In this document: one piece after another, positions 21,684 through 42,104 of the stretch
How positions within the stretch are numbered: the stretch's first letter is position 1
How the letters are laid out: each line of letters starts with the position of its first letter
From: Zygnema cylindricum
Lineage: Eukaryota; Streptophyta; Zygnematophyceae; Zygnematales; Zygnemataceae
DNA length: 64,000 nucleotides
Direction: 5' to 3'
NCBI GenBank assembly: GCA_037447655.1
Contig: JBBHKE010001145.1
Location: forward strand, 58,752-122,751
Notes under the pieces: generated by a model
The model's input: the letters and a program-made list of their open reading frames with translations, nothing else
The model's database searches: none
Told to the model about the DNA's origin: nothing
Made by a program: the position numbers and the translations under genes

Positions 21684-22345
21684 CCTTCCATTATGTCGTG
21701 CCAGTAGACATCGTTTCTCAATTATGATTGGCGCCACGTAGGTTAATTTCAGATTCTTAAAATCTATAAATATTCTTCAAGCTGAAAATCTGTACATAAT
21801 ATTTGTACGGACGGAGATAGTTAATGATTCGTACGAAAAATTTGCGACCAGATTTTAATTTTGAAATTGAAAATCAAAATTTCGAAACGGATTGTCAAAA
21901 AGGCGCCGCAAATTTTTAAGGTCAGCGGATGTCAGAAGGAGCGTGCGAAGATATTTCGGTCGACCTTCATACACCGTGGCGGAAGGCACATGGCGTGTAC
22001 GACGTGTTCGATTCTCATCGCCTGTTCGTGGTGGACTTTTATTTTACTTTTCACGTGTATCAATGGTACGCGACCAGTCTGAAGAAACTCTCCTCGCGGA
22101 GGAGAGTCTCTTCAAACTGGACGATGTGCGTGATTGCTTCGCGAATCTAAATAAGTGAAAAATCCAACGGTCGATACTTACGCCTATAATATTGGAGCCA
22201 TCCAGTAGACATGTTTCGTCATGTTTCGTCTGACAAAAAAAAATGGTAAGAATCTGAACGAAATCGTACGGCGTCCAGGAAACAACCCCACTTTTCCTGT
22301 AATGGAAGTTCATCCTTATTTTCCGGAAAACCTTTTCGGAATGCA
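21684..22345. mobile_element. Putative non-autonomous DNA element, copy B
   Basis: This shares several ordered blocks with 3354-5010, including the right end AGGAAACAACCCCACTTTTCCTGTAATGGAAG split at its variable bases. It is shorter than copy A. A near-perfect hairpin at about 22080-22115 (GAAGAAACTCTCCTC, then its complement after GCG) lies inside. The left end is uncertain. Confidence 0.35.
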
Positions 22346-24949
22346 GAAATCCGACTTTGAAAAAATAGGAAGTCGTATCCCGAATGAATGATCTGTACTG
22401 TAACGATTTTTTTTTAAATGCTATCCCATTAACAAATAGCCAATCAAAATCATCTAAAATAGAACGTAAAAAAATGTAAACTTAAAACTTCTTTGGAACT
22501 TTGACGAAACGTCCTCCCCCCTTCTTACCGATGGTTTGGTACTGACGGATTTGAGTCATCGGCGATTAATCGTACGGCAACATGAATCACATCGCGACGT
22601 TTTTGTTGACGTGAGGTGACGCCAAGGGCGATTGACGTCCAAACAAAAAAAAAGGACATTCTTTGATTTCTTTCCCCATCTCATTCATCATCCATTACGG
22701 TGTGAATCGTGCAAATGTAAATTATGCAATTCTCATGTCAGGGTTTATAGCCAATGGTTAGCGCCCAGAATATAAAATCGATCCCTCGCATGATTTCCGT
22801 TTCTAAGCTCAGATTTTGAAAATCCTGACATGATGAAGATCTGCTCTTCCGTACCTGTTATGTTGTTGGGTTTTATGCTTCACTCAAAGGTGTAAGTCAA
22901 TTTAGCATGTCGATTCTCCAAATTTTTATAAAACTTCTCAAAACTTACATTCTTTTGTAAGATATTTCTGCAAAAAAATAATTATATGGGAGATAAGGGT
23001 ACCAGTCCATCATAAAACATGTGTTATACGATGATGTTTTGAAAATAAGCTTAATTTATATTGTGAGATTTGAATCCTCATGATATCTTCCCAATAATGC
23101 TCTGCGATAAGATATTTTCCCAACTAAAAATAAAATTTACACTGCGATATTTCAGTCTTGATTTTTTCCCTGTTGCACAATAGTTGTTTAAAAAAAAAAA
23201 AAAAATAGTACCAAAAAAAGAACTGATATTTGGTAGATAACAATTTATCACATATTTCCCAGTGATGGAAAAAGACATAGCTGTAGTAAATGAGGGAGAA
23301 AGGGAGGCAAGGGCAGAGAGAGAGAAGTCTTAAGGAAAAAACCGAGGGAGAGAGTAAAAGTGAAAGAGAGACAGACAAAAACCAAAGTGAAAGCGACACA
23401 TAGATAGAGAGAGAGAAAAAAGGGTTAACGAGCGATACGACAAAGTGAAAAGGGGCCAGAGATAGTGAGAGAAAGAGATAGAAAATCAATAAAAGCGACA
23501 GTCACGAACACAGACACAACAAAATGTGACAACAGGCTAAACATACTATTTGTGAAATATTAAAATGTGATCGATGCATAAATTTAGCCAATTAATAAGA
23601 CTTTTAATCGAAAAATAACCCACTTGTACGAAAATATAACCTTTGTTACATTTTTTGCTTCGACCAAGATTTGGTGATACCCATATATTTAAAGCAATTC
23701 TGTTATTCTATATCATAAGTGTTTTCAGCAAAAACCAGTCTCAGTTTCAAAACCAACCGTCACTCCCACACATTGTCCACCACCAACCTATAGTTTATGA
23801 CAAATAATGATGTTTATATAGTTCCCTTAAAAATTCCTTCGGGTCCCCATGTTTCAACAACAACTTTGATATCTATTTAAAAAAAAAAAAAATCCTTATT
23901 TGCGTCCTCAAGTCCAAACTAGTAAAACAGTTTCTCGCTCACTTAACAACCAAATTATCATAAACGAAAAACTGATGGCTCTCCATGTACATATTTCACA
24001 GATGTCGTAGTGTGAAAATTATATTGGAATATGCTTAACAATGTTGGTCTTTGAAGCGGTGAAGGAACCTTATGTACTGCAGTAGTTGATTTATCATGAA
24101 TTTGTCAGATCTTTCACTTGTGTTGATGGCATTTGAGAGATTAGAAGCCGACTCTCAAGAGATTTAAGTGCACATTTATGAGAGGCTAAGCAACAAATAT
24201 TCCACCATTACTAACCAAGATTATTGGTCTAAAAAAATACAGTCTGAGATATTTCAGCTTATTCAACTTCTATATCTGTACGTTTTGTGATTCTAGACTC
24301 TCGAGTAAATATATTGAGCCACACTTCGGAATCAACATCAACCTCCTTGTTTTAATTCGACAAAGCCCCACACGGGGGCAGTTGAAGATCACATTGATTC
24401 AAAGATGTGTCGAGGATACTAATTATTTCCCAAAATATAAAAAGCTTCATTTTATCCATTTGACAGTGAGGAGTTAAATGAGTGGGCTAGTTAAAAGAGG
24501 AAAAAAAGAGTACCGTAGCCGGTTAGCAAATGTACCTCTTTTCTGAGATTATCGACCTCTGTATTTTTTTGAGTCTGTCAGAGGAGTTGCAAAGCCACGG
24601 CATATGGGCGCCGTATAATAATGGAACATTGAGACAATAGACTCGCCAAACACTGACAATTCAATTCAACATACTCTCCAGCCAATAGAAAGAATGGTGG
24701 CACAGGAAGCACAAGCAGACAATGTAGCAGAGTCTCCACACTGTTCACTCCAAATTCCTGTTCACCAGAAAAAAACTACCAGGATTCCCTGCAATATCAA
24801 GAGATGTGTATATCCACGGAAATCTATGCTCAAACAAATACAGGGCCCACACCAAAATATCATCTTACTCACAGACTCACATCCACAAAGTGACTCAAAA
24901 TACCACAAAAGGAACATCAACCTTCCCAATACCAGTTTCTCAAATCTTT
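22346..24949. other. AT-rich intergenic DNA
   Basis: No coding exon is recognised. A purine-rich block with GAGAGA and AAAGTGA words lies at about 23288-23480, and short A runs at about 23186-23205 and 23878-23892. The right end meets the THI4 3' region. Confidence 0.45.
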
Positions 24950-24954
24950 GAATC

Positions 24955-25510
24955 AATCTCTTGAAAAAAAAGAGCCTAGACAGAGTAAAGAATACTAGGT
25001 CTATAGTACAGGCTTCTACTAGTCCTCTGAACCTTCTTATGTTGAGCTTGTAACCCGGAACCCGGAACCCTCTGAGAAAAGGCGAAATCTTCCAGATTCC
25101 ATCCAGTAGTGACTGCCGGTTGAAAGCTGCAAAGAAGACAAAAGAGGACAGCAAAGCGCAGCACTCTCCCTCCGCAGGTGTTACCCTGGTCAGGTTCTAA
25201 GGGACTCTCTCAGCCTGGTGCAGATTTGCAACCAAGCACCCCTGGTGCCGACCTCGTCAGTACACAGCCAAAAAGACAAAAAAGAACCCAGAGACAAAGG
25301 AACCCATTCGTCAAGACATGACAGAGAATCCCCAATTGTATCTACATTTTTTTAGACCTGGTATTGCGCATGGGACTGGTGAGGAAAAGGACTGGAATCG
25401 AGTCAAGACTGTTCCGACCAATGTCAATCTGACCAAACATCGTAACAATCTGAGTAAGAAACAGAGAGAGGGAAGGAGACAGAGAAAAAGGAGAGAAAGA
25501 TTGAGAACAT
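24955..25510 (-). other. THI4 3' regulatory module homologous to that of THIC
   Basis: Outside the aptamer, this region still aligns with the THIC 3' region at 33790-34400. Upstream of the aptamer are the shared words GATGTTTGGT/AATGTTTGGT, TTCCAGTC and ACCAGGTC(T/C)AAA. Downstream are GCTTTGCTGTCCTCT, TTGTCTTCTTTGCAGCT, CAACCGGCAGTCAC and a TCTAGG element before the T-rich end. The aptamer core is far more conserved than its flanks. Confidence 0.85.
25160..25249 (-). promoter_or_regulatory. TPP riboswitch aptamer in the THI4 3' region
   Basis: The minus strand carries the conserved TPP aptamer words in order: CCAGGGGTGCTT, CAGGCTGAGA, CCCTTAGAACCTGA and GCGGAGGGA, closed by a P1 stem GGCAC with GTGCT. 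TPP binding to this RNA class controls thiamin genes. It lies about 310 nt downstream of the THI4 stop. A pyrimidine-rich splice acceptor TTGTCTTCTTTGCAG ends at 25127, just past the aptamer. This fits the plant THIC mechanism, in which TPP frees an upstream donor and promotes splicing to a long, unstable 3' UTR. Here that mechanism is inferred. The sequence differs from the THIC aptamer at one of 90 positions. Confidence 0.97.
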
Positions 25511-25560
25511 GCAAGCTATCAAGCTGTTCTATCCAATTGTCTGCACTAATTTAGACATTT

Positions 25561-33340
<7,780 letters not shown>

Positions 33341-34400
33341 ATTAGGAACTAAGAATCTCTGAGAGTACAACCATATTGGTAAGGACTTTTCATGTTTTTA
33401 TCCTTTTTTTGGTTCCCATCGCTGTCCAATTTGAGGTCCTGGAGGAAGTTCGAGTGTAAGGAGGCCAACAGATCCAGAAATGATAGAGTCAAAGACACTT
33501 CTGCTTGGTTATGAACGAATAACTTTTGTTCTAGTATTTTAATACCAGAGGTTAGATGAAATGGTGCCTGATTTCTGTCTTTCATTTTTTTGTGCCCTTT
33601 TTATGGATATCATATTGAGGGTTATGTTGATTCTTGGTTCATTTTCTGGAACACGTGTATCCTTATGAGGAATACTAATCTTCATTTTTTTTTGCCATTG
33701 CAGACTTAATCGGGGCTCCTAAATATTCAAGAGGCTTAAAGACGGGAATTTCTTCTCTATGAAACGCCGGCCGTCTTTTGGCCGTTTCATAGTTCCTCGC
33801 CTTTCTAAACTATAGTTACTCATAGTTTCCATGTTCTGTAATAATGTTTGGTTGGTCAATACTGGTCAAAAAATTCAGACAGTCCAAACTGGTTTCCAGT
33901 CTTCTGCAAGGTCCAGGTGCAAAACCAGGTCCAAAGACAAACGCAGATAAGAAAATGGAAATTTCCGGACTTGTAGTGAGACTGTCACGGTATTCCTCGT
34001 CTTTCTACTTTTTTGAGTGGAGATGATGATGATAAGATCTTTTCTTTCCTTGGTTTTTTTTTCTTTTTTTTTCCTTTTGTCTTTTTGCGGCTGTGTACTG
34101 ACGAGGTCGGCACCAGGGGTGCTTGGTTGCAAATCTGCACCAGGCTGAGAGAGTCCCTTAGAACCTGACCAGGGTAACACCTGCGGAGGGAGAGTGCCGC
34201 GCTCTGCGCTTTGCTGTCCTCTCTTTTGTCTTCTTTGCAGCTCTCAACCGGCAGTCACGCACTGGAAGGAACCTGGAAGGTTTTGGCTTTTCTCGGCGGA
34301 AAATTCTGGACCACGTGGCAGACTGTCGACTGGTAGAAGTCTGTGCTATAGACCGCATATGCCTACCCTGTCTAGGTTTTATTTTTCAAACAAACTAGTA
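33341..34400 (+). promoter_or_regulatory. THIC 3' UTR regulatory region
   Basis: Just after the stop there is a probable intron, TTG|GTAAGG at 33379 to TTTTGCCATTGCAG ending at 33703, as in angiosperm THIC. The next exon leads through possible alternative donors (for example CTGTAATAATG near 33837) to the aptamer, then to the acceptor TTGTCTTCTTTGCAG ending at 34240. The final part (about 34360-34390) holds a T-rich putative polyadenylation region. Which donor pairs with the aptamer cannot be decided by eye. Confidence 0.75.
34109..34198 (+). promoter_or_regulatory. TPP riboswitch aptamer in the THIC 3' UTR
   Basis: P1 pairs GGCAC (34109-34113) with GTGCC (34194-34198). Between them are the conserved words CCAGGGGTGCTT, CAGGCTGAGA, CCCTTAGAACCTGA and GCGGAGGGA. 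P3 is short: CTTGGTTGC pairs with GCACCAGG around a loop AAATCT. It ends 42 nt before the acceptor AG at 34239-34240. In plant THIC, TPP binding changes 3' UTR splicing and lowers mRNA stability, and the layout here fits. Identical to the THI4 aptamer except for the last base of P1. Confidence 0.98.
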
Positions 34401-36404
34401 AAATAATCCGAGGAAAGAAAAAAGGTTGTTTGTGTGGAAACAAATTTGATGGCCTTAATCAGTGGAGGAGCTGTATTGTAGACAAATTGTTGTGTTTGTG
34501 GTATGTGAATTTGTGGACACGAGTGGCTTATTGTGATTGAACATTGAAGGTATGTGGCCTATAGTTGACTTTCTTGATTTGTCTGACAGTTCAGCTGGTT
34601 TCTGTCTGGTTGGTGGAGGATTGAATTAGAGCCGCACCTATTTCATGCTTTTTAAGCCTGATGATTATTTAACCTTAAAACTCAATATTAGGAATCAATG
34701 ACCAAGATGTAATTTTGTTAGAGCAAAAACATAGTTGTTTAATTTGATGCTACTTTGAACCTTGTACTTTTTTGTTGACTTTGAAAGAAGCAACTTTAAA
34801 GTGTAATTGTTTACTGACTAGACTTGTACCAATGTTGATAATTTGCTTGTACACACTCTTTCTGAGACTCAAAAATCTGTTCATATCTGAAAACAGTACA
34901 TCCCTTTCTTACCTTTTCTGTAAATTTTCTCCACGCACTACATCATGAAATATTAATTAAAAAAAAATCTGGTGCCTACTTTATGATAGGCTTTATTAGT
35001 ATATGTGATCAAGTTCCAAATGTTGTTACTAGTTTTCTAGCCTTTCATAGTGCAATTAGAGCCTAAAAACACCAGTTTGGAGTCAGGAAGAGTAGAGAAA
35101 ATGGTCATCAGTTTTCAGTAGATAGGAATTGATGGCTTACACAAAGAATCTCTGAAGAATGTATTCTCATCTTTCAAGCGCTTAGGACCATCTAGCTTTA
35201 TTCCCTCATAAGTCAAACTGATAGTCACTGAAAACAATTTTCTTAAAAAAAAATCAATCAGAGTTAACCGTTGTAACATTTGATTGTGATATTGTGAGTA
35301 ATTCAAACCAGCAACGCCAATTGACATGTATATATATTTGAAAGTGGTTCACATGCAGCACAATGGAAGGCAGGAAATGACATATAAACCATGCTAAGAT
35401 TGTATGTGAACAGAGATGATAATTTGCCATTTTTCATCAAAAATTCGTTTCTGGATTCTTTAAACCCGTTGCAAATGGGAGATGTCAACATACAATTATT
35501 TCACAGAAATTCTCTTTCCCGCTGTAATATACAACAAAATCGAGTTCTTTTTCACTGGTCAAAATTTATCTTTATTTTAAAGCTACCATTGTTTTTGGAT
35601 TAAATACATATGTGAGGATAATCAATTGCACCGCAAAGCTAAATTATTTACATTTCTAGGGACAAAATCATCAATTACACCGCAAAACTATGAACAAGGT
35701 ACGATTTTATTCAATCCCAGAAAGTGAATACCTCTTGGCCTTCTTACTACTACTACGTTTGTTTCTTACCACTATTTTAAGAGATTAAAACTTATGAAAA
35801 CTGGAAATGTATTTTTTTAGGGCTTGTCCTGATTATATATTAATGCTAATACAGTTTCACAGTGGCAGTGCCAGATCAGAACATAATAAAACATTCTGCA
35901 ATCATTCTCTACGGAAAACAACATACCACCAGGGAAGCCAAATCACACATCTTTACCACCAAAAATCATTTCATAACTTCTTATAAACTCAAGAAGTACA
36001 GGCAAGAGAAGGTACAAAATGAATCTTGAATACTTTTGCCTTTGATTTGAGGGGAATGTGAAATTCCGGGTAAAAAAAATATTTCCGTACATGATACCCT
36101 TTAAAACAGAACAGAGCCAAATTCTAGACAAATTGACATGAGTTAAAGCTTAGAGGCTATGTGTGATCCCTGTAGACATTGTATTCTGCATTCATTTTTC
36201 TGTTGTTGGTTTAATGCACATCTGTCTGTGATGACTGAATCCATCTATGTACGGCCGATTTAGTATCTTTCAACTACTCATCCTATAATAGTTACATATC
36301 AAAACTGTTGAGAAATCCTGTCAGTTCTTAACCTAAATAGACTTGAAAATGTAATGTAATAGACGTCTAACAACGTCCACTGCAGAGAAATGCTAATTAA
36401 ATAT
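34401..36404. other. Intergenic region between convergent THIC and CPN20
   Basis: AT-rich, with no exon, RNA gene or transposon recognised. It must contain the polyadenylation sites of both genes. Confidence 0.5.
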
Positions 36405-38180
36405 TCACGACAAAATGGCCATGACATCGTTGCTTCGCATCACAACAAATTGAGTACCGTCTTTGCTCTTGAATTCCTGTCCTGCGTATTTAGAGTAGAG
36501 GACGTTGTTTCCAGCAGCCACTTCCAAAGGCTTCCTCTCTCCATCCTCACCAAGGGAACCAGGTCCAACTGCAAAAACCTGCATGTAGAAAAAGCTTTTC
36601 TTACTTTTTAATGCATGAAACAAAACGAAAAACTAATCTAGAGCCCACAGGAATAATGGCACGGGAATAAACAGGGAAAAAAACAGCCATTATCATTGAA
36701 TAGCCACACTATTCTCCCACGGTAACCAATGCAATGCACTGCCCTGCATCGGTAACAGTCAAAAGATCTAGGTGCATACATGCTGTAACAAAAATAAATT
36801 AAGACGCAAATAGCATAGAACATTTGACTGCAGCATACCTCGCCAATGACCGGCTTTTCCTTTGCGCTCTCAGTCAAAAGAACTCCACCTGCTGTCTTTC
36901 CTTCTGCTTCCAAAACCTGCAAACAAAACCGGGTTTAAAACCCAAATTAGTTTATAACAACAACAATGACATACCTTTCCAGAAATGCTACCAGGATAAA
37001 ACTCAGTGCTGCCACCGAATGTCAACAGAAAATTGAGAGACTTCCCAGCAATTTATCCCTGTCCAAATAATATCACAGGAGAACATAACACAATGGTAAA
37101 AAATACCAGCATGTTTGGGAGGTAAAACAAAAAACAAGATGTATCGGACAGAAGTCTCACTTTAATCAAAACTCGGTCATTCAATGGCTTCAAATCCTTA
37201 ATGTCATCGGTAGAGAGGAGACCAACAACGTCATCCTCTTTCAACAGTAAGTGTTCAGCGTCCTTAAACTCCACCTCGGTTCCGGCATATTTAGAATAAA
37301 CAATACTGCTTCCAACCTGCACACACAATATCCGCTGTTCATCTAGCTTCCTGATTCACTACTGCAGCTGACCATACAACTTTGATACAACTTTGGACTC
37401 ACTATCATCACGCTGTCCACATTGGAGTTTAGACTCCACAAAAACACAATGCCGGAAATTCAACTTCCTAGCATATCTTAGGAGGTCTAGGGTTAAGTTT
37501 GTCTAACCTCAATTGCAACCGGTACTTTCTTCTCCCCCACAGACCTTCCTTCACCAACGGCCACGACTTCCCCTCCCTGAGGCTTGGTCTGTGCAGCTGT
37601 TGGAAGAAGAATTCCACCAAGTGTTTTCTCCTCCACTTGTGAGATCTTCACTAGAATTCGGTCAGCCAATGGCTTTAGCGTTGTAAACTGCCATAACGAG
37701 CAGGAGTTAAGTTAGGACAAGATTATAAGTATATCTAAAGAAATATACGCAAATATCCATATACGCCGTTCTAGAATGTCCAGATTATTCACATTCAATC
37801 CCTTCGTTTCCGCCAACACTGTCCACAACTTTCACATGCTGCTCGTAAATGTTTAAGAAAAACACAATTGAGACAGATATTATACACCTGTAAGAATCGC
37901 TATCAAATAAACAGCTTAAATGTCTTTTGGAAGCTATAACAGTATCCAGGAGGTATAGCGCCAGCGGCAGGGTCACACATACCTGTGTGGTTACAGTTGC
38001 TGCGGCTGCCTTTACTGACAAAAATCGGCGGTTTTCTGCCCGTCGAGGAACTGCGACTTGAGTCACAACTCCGGCTGATCGAAGACCAGAATAGGAGGCG
38101 AATCCAGCAGATGACACAAGTGAGCTGCTGGAATCCATTGACCTAATAAGCGACACATTTGACTGCAAAGCAGCGGCCAT
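36405..38180 (-). CDS. CPN20: Chloroplast 20-kDa co-chaperonin, tandem GroES domains
   Basis: CPN20 caps the chloroplast Cpn60 chaperonin and assists folding of imported and plastid-made proteins. Five exons join in frame: 38180-37983, 37687-37508, 37316-37161, 36916-36839 and 36578-36405, giving 261 residues against about 253 in Arabidopsis. Residues 1 to about 60 form a Ser/Ala/Arg-rich transit peptide. GroES domain 1 starts at about 67 ([15 protein letters not shown]) with a mobile loop [17 protein letters not shown] and [10 protein letters not shown]. Domain 2 starts near 162 ([13 protein letters not shown]) with loop [17 protein letters not shown] and [20 protein letters not shown] and [14 protein letters not shown] end the two domains. 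The protein ends SNDVMAILS. It converges on THIC. Two plastid genes next to each other may be chance. Confidence 0.96.
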
Positions 38181-38800
38181 TTTCAAAGGAAATGGTAAAC
38201 AAACAGAGGTCCTTTACTTCTGATCGAGTACAACCGAGACAGAAAAAGTGATGAAAGGTAAAGGAGATAGTAACCTTCAACTTCCTGCTTTCCTAGGCTG
38301 CGAATAATAGCTGCATGCGACGCTTTGGACGGACACTGGAAAGATCCTAAAAGCCAAAGCCCAGTAGAGGTAACGCGACTTCCAGAGTACTCCCGACTTG
38401 GGATAAGCCGAGATCGAACGGCTCTCCAAACGCCCGATGGACGATCGACGGTCCGAATCAGATTCACACTGGTTATTCTTACTTCAGCCCAATTTCTTAG
38501 GAGACGAAGAGAGCACAGTTTTGAGGCTTCTAGAAGGTAGAAGAAAAGTGCACCCCATCCGGCATCGATCCGTACAGACTTGGAAGAAGCCGTACAAAAT
38601 TGCGGTATTCCGTGATTTCTTCTGGCTACTTTTACTATATGGATACCCTAAACTGTTAGGCAGAACAAAGGGGAAAAACCACCGAACACCGTTGGACGAA
38701 TCGAGGACATTTTTCGGAAGCGTTGAGCGTAAAGCAGAAAGGACACAGGTCACGGTATTTGCATAGAGCAGACCAGTGTCGTGATTTGTACAATTTCTAA
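38181..38800 (-). promoter_or_regulatory. CPN20 upstream region
   Basis: Moderate GC, no coding exon seen. It presumably carries the CPN20 promoter and 5' UTR. No clear TATA box or known operator word was identified. Confidence 0.35.
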
Positions 38801-41080
38801 CGCCATTTGGACGTTAAATTTTATTTTGGCAACAAAATTGATGATGGAATGTAGACGTTAACTATCGCTTTTAGGGAGATGGTTGCTCGGTGAATTATAC
38901 TAAACTCGCTTAAAACGTACCATTAATGTTCATGTGCACGTCATTTTCAGTGAATCTACTATAGTGAATAACCCGATATATGTCCCAGTTTTGATCTCTA
39001 ACGTGGAATTTGTCATAGGCGCGTCACTTGACATCGATTGCCACATCGATGTCGCTCTTAGCGGTGCTACCTTTTGTTCAATCAGGTGCTCGCTTTCGTT
39101 AGTGTTCGGGGACGGGAAATGGTGTGTGGCTGCCAGGCACACCATTTTTTTATACACTCCTTTTAACGCTTAAACTGATCATGTTTGCTTTCATCTTACG
39201 TTTGTGTCTACCACACTGCCCGATTTTAGGGAGCCCGACTTACACTTTCAACCAGGTTATAAATTATCAATATAATCGTTTGATTCGTTCCTCAAATGAA
39301 AGGGGACGTAATGTTACCCATCATTTAGTGTGAGATGTAAGTATAAATGTCGCTACAAGGCGAGGTACACTATCAAATGTGAAGTTTCTCACATAATTGT
39401 CCTCGCCTTTAGCCTACGAGTCTTGTAAGCTCTCGAGTTGACGTGGTGTTCTTTCATGAAGCAAAGAGGACCCTAGGTGATGTTGTACCTCTCTTTATGA
39501 GTAGTCATCTTAAGTAGTAAATCAAGTATATGCTATGGAGAGAGAGAGGGAAACACGGAAAGAAAAAGAGAGAGGGAGAGCGTTATAGAGCAACTAAAAG
39601 AGAGAGGGAGAGTCGAAGGAATGGAGATTGAGAGGGAGAGAAAGTGAGGAAATGCCAACTTTTAATAATTGGCCTATTTTTTATCGAACTTTATAATTTT
39701 TAATGTTAGTTGTTTCCTTTTTTACTCGAATGGTACACCCACATATATTTGCAATAAATATTATAACTTGGTGCACACAAAAGTGAACAAGATTGCATAA
39801 AGACGATTGCAACATGTGTGGACAACGCCTATACGCGTGAGGATACGACTACATTTACGAGGGAATTCTAACATACAATAGATATTACGAAAATTAAATG
39901 CCAAAATAACTCCTACTGTCCAGAACCTAGTGTATTTTGACGCTTCGCAAACATAATCTAAATCAAAACCTTTTGATCAATGTATAATGTGACGTGGGAG
40001 TTTGTACCATGAAATAAACCGTAACGTTTTTTTTGTAAACTGTGTCTAACATCCATCCTCACAAACTAATATTAATAAACTTCGTACAAGTAGAAACCAA
40101 GGAAACTACGTGATAACAACAAATTGCATTTTATGCCAATTAACATTAATTTGTTGTTCTAAATTGTGATAATTAGTTAAAAATGTACAATTGCAAAATT
40201 GAAGTTACGTGTGGCCGTGAATGTTTTTTCTATCATATATTTGAATACCATAAATACTAAATTAGACAAAAGTCGCGAAACGTATAAAATCATTCGCATG
40301 ACTCTACGTACAAGGGGGGCATTATCTAATAACTATTTGACTTACATACAACGTGACACCAAATTTTGTATTATTTAACAAATTTTATGACTGTACATGC
40401 AAGTTACGCCTACTAACAAGGGTATGCAAACAAGGTGTCACAAACTAATAACTACATAATTGATTATGATAAGCATAATGGTGTTGTGTATTGGGTATTT
40501 TTTATTACGAACAAATTGATAACCCATATTATCAGTTATCAAAGGGTGAGGGGTCACGATATATCACTTGTGACCAATAAATATTATTGTCAATAATGAT
40601 ATGTTGCAGGGGAGGGTGGGGAGGTCCGTACCAGAGTGTAATTATGGTACGGAAATAAAGTACGAAACAATTACAGAGCTATTGTGGCGAAGGGCGGAAA
40701 GAGGGGGGTTTTGGGGATTTTTTTCAAAACCCATTTCGTACCACAATACAAAGTTACCCTCGTTAGGTTTTGGCTCGATATTTATTTGTAATTAATCGTT
40801 AAAATATATTTACTGATATATCAACCCAATATATTAATTAAGGGTAGGTAAAAAAAAGGTATATAAGGCTAGCTATACACAACACTAATGTAGTTAGCTA
40901 TACTCTCATTTAAAAGTTTACACTTTCTTTAACACTACACTATACCAACAATTGTCAAGCTTAAGATCATCCGCTCTAGTTTAGTTTTTTTTTTTCTGAT
41001 TTTACCCCTTTTGTACCCCGATGGTCTTCCATCGCAAGCTTTAAATTATATTTTTTTTCAATTTTAGGGGTAATTTCTTG
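38801..41080. other. AT-rich intergenic DNA
   Basis: No gene recognised. A GA-rich microsatellite with AGAGAGAGGGAGAG words lies at about 39537-39650. The rest has chance-length open frames only. Confidence 0.5.
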
Positions 41081-41084
41081 TTAC

Positions 41085-41300
41085 TATCGCTGCGGAACCG
41101 ACACTGCAGAGAAACTTACTTGCCCCCTACACAGAGGTCACAAAAGTCAAAATTTTACAAAACCGAAACCGACCGTTTTGTTTTCTTCTAAATTTGAGTA
41201 ACCGACGCCTGACTATGTCACGCTCCAAAATTGTTAACCGTTAACCGACCAGCGTTTACGAAAATAAATTTAACCGAAACTCAATTTATGGCGACTAACC
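41085..41300. repeat. Outlying unit of the CCGACCGTTTT repeat family
   Basis: Blocks such as AACCGAAACCGACCGTTTT, GAGTAACCGACGCC, CCAAAATTGTTAACCGTTAAC and CGTTTACGAAAA occur here in the same order as in 43540-43740 and 44030-44226. The unit lies on the far side of the hAT relic, so the relic is bracketed by direct repeats. Confidence 0.6.
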
Positions 41301-42104
41301 GTACCACCTTGTAACGGAAAAAGCACAGAATTACAACCCTCGTTGTTATTAACGTTAAAGGTCTATTACTGTTAATGAACAATTATAATTAATAACACTA
41401 TTTAATACAAGGAGACGTGGCAGGTTGTAATCCTCGTCTTTAAATAGTAAAGACTATAAATAGTAGGAACTTATTAACACTAATAACAATGAGCGATGTA
41501 GTGGTACATCTCCCTTTGCGTGTAACTCTTAGTCTTAATCGTTATAATTTTGCGTGTAACTCCTATATTAATGTTTAAACTCTTATATTAATGTTTCAAC
41601 TCTTATGTTAATATTTTTCTCTCTCAAATCTAAATTTTTCGCTACATGTTTTGGACGGTTTTTATTTCGACTACGATACTATGTTAAAAATTATGCAAAA
41701 AAGGTAAAGCTTTTATTATGTATGCTTAAAAAATAAATCTTAGTTTTTCTCATAGAAAATCAATTAGCAAAAAACACATTGTGATAGACAAAAATAAATA
41801 AATTATTTTGTAGTATTAAATATAGAAATAAACAAATAACAACCTCGTTCTATTTTCGACTCTGTTATACAAATTCTCAACCTCAAACTTAAAAACTACA
41901 CAAAATCTATAAATATAAATTTGGTATACTTACGACGCTTTGGTAATTAGATAAAAATAAGCATTCCGGTTTAAAAAAAAAAGCAAAATAACACTATAAA
42001 AATTGTGAAATACAACAAAAAATCTAAAGGAAAAAAAACAATATAACTAATACTACAAAAATAACAATAATTAGAAAACAAAACAAAATAAAAAACTGTG
42101 CATT

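Noticed and set aside
37785-37842. Possible poison exon ([13 protein letters not shown]) in CPN20 intron 1
   Set aside because: An acceptor-like TTTACGAGCAG precedes it and it is in phase with exon 1, but there is no donor before its stop and no family counterpart. The exon at 37687 fits CPN20 fully.
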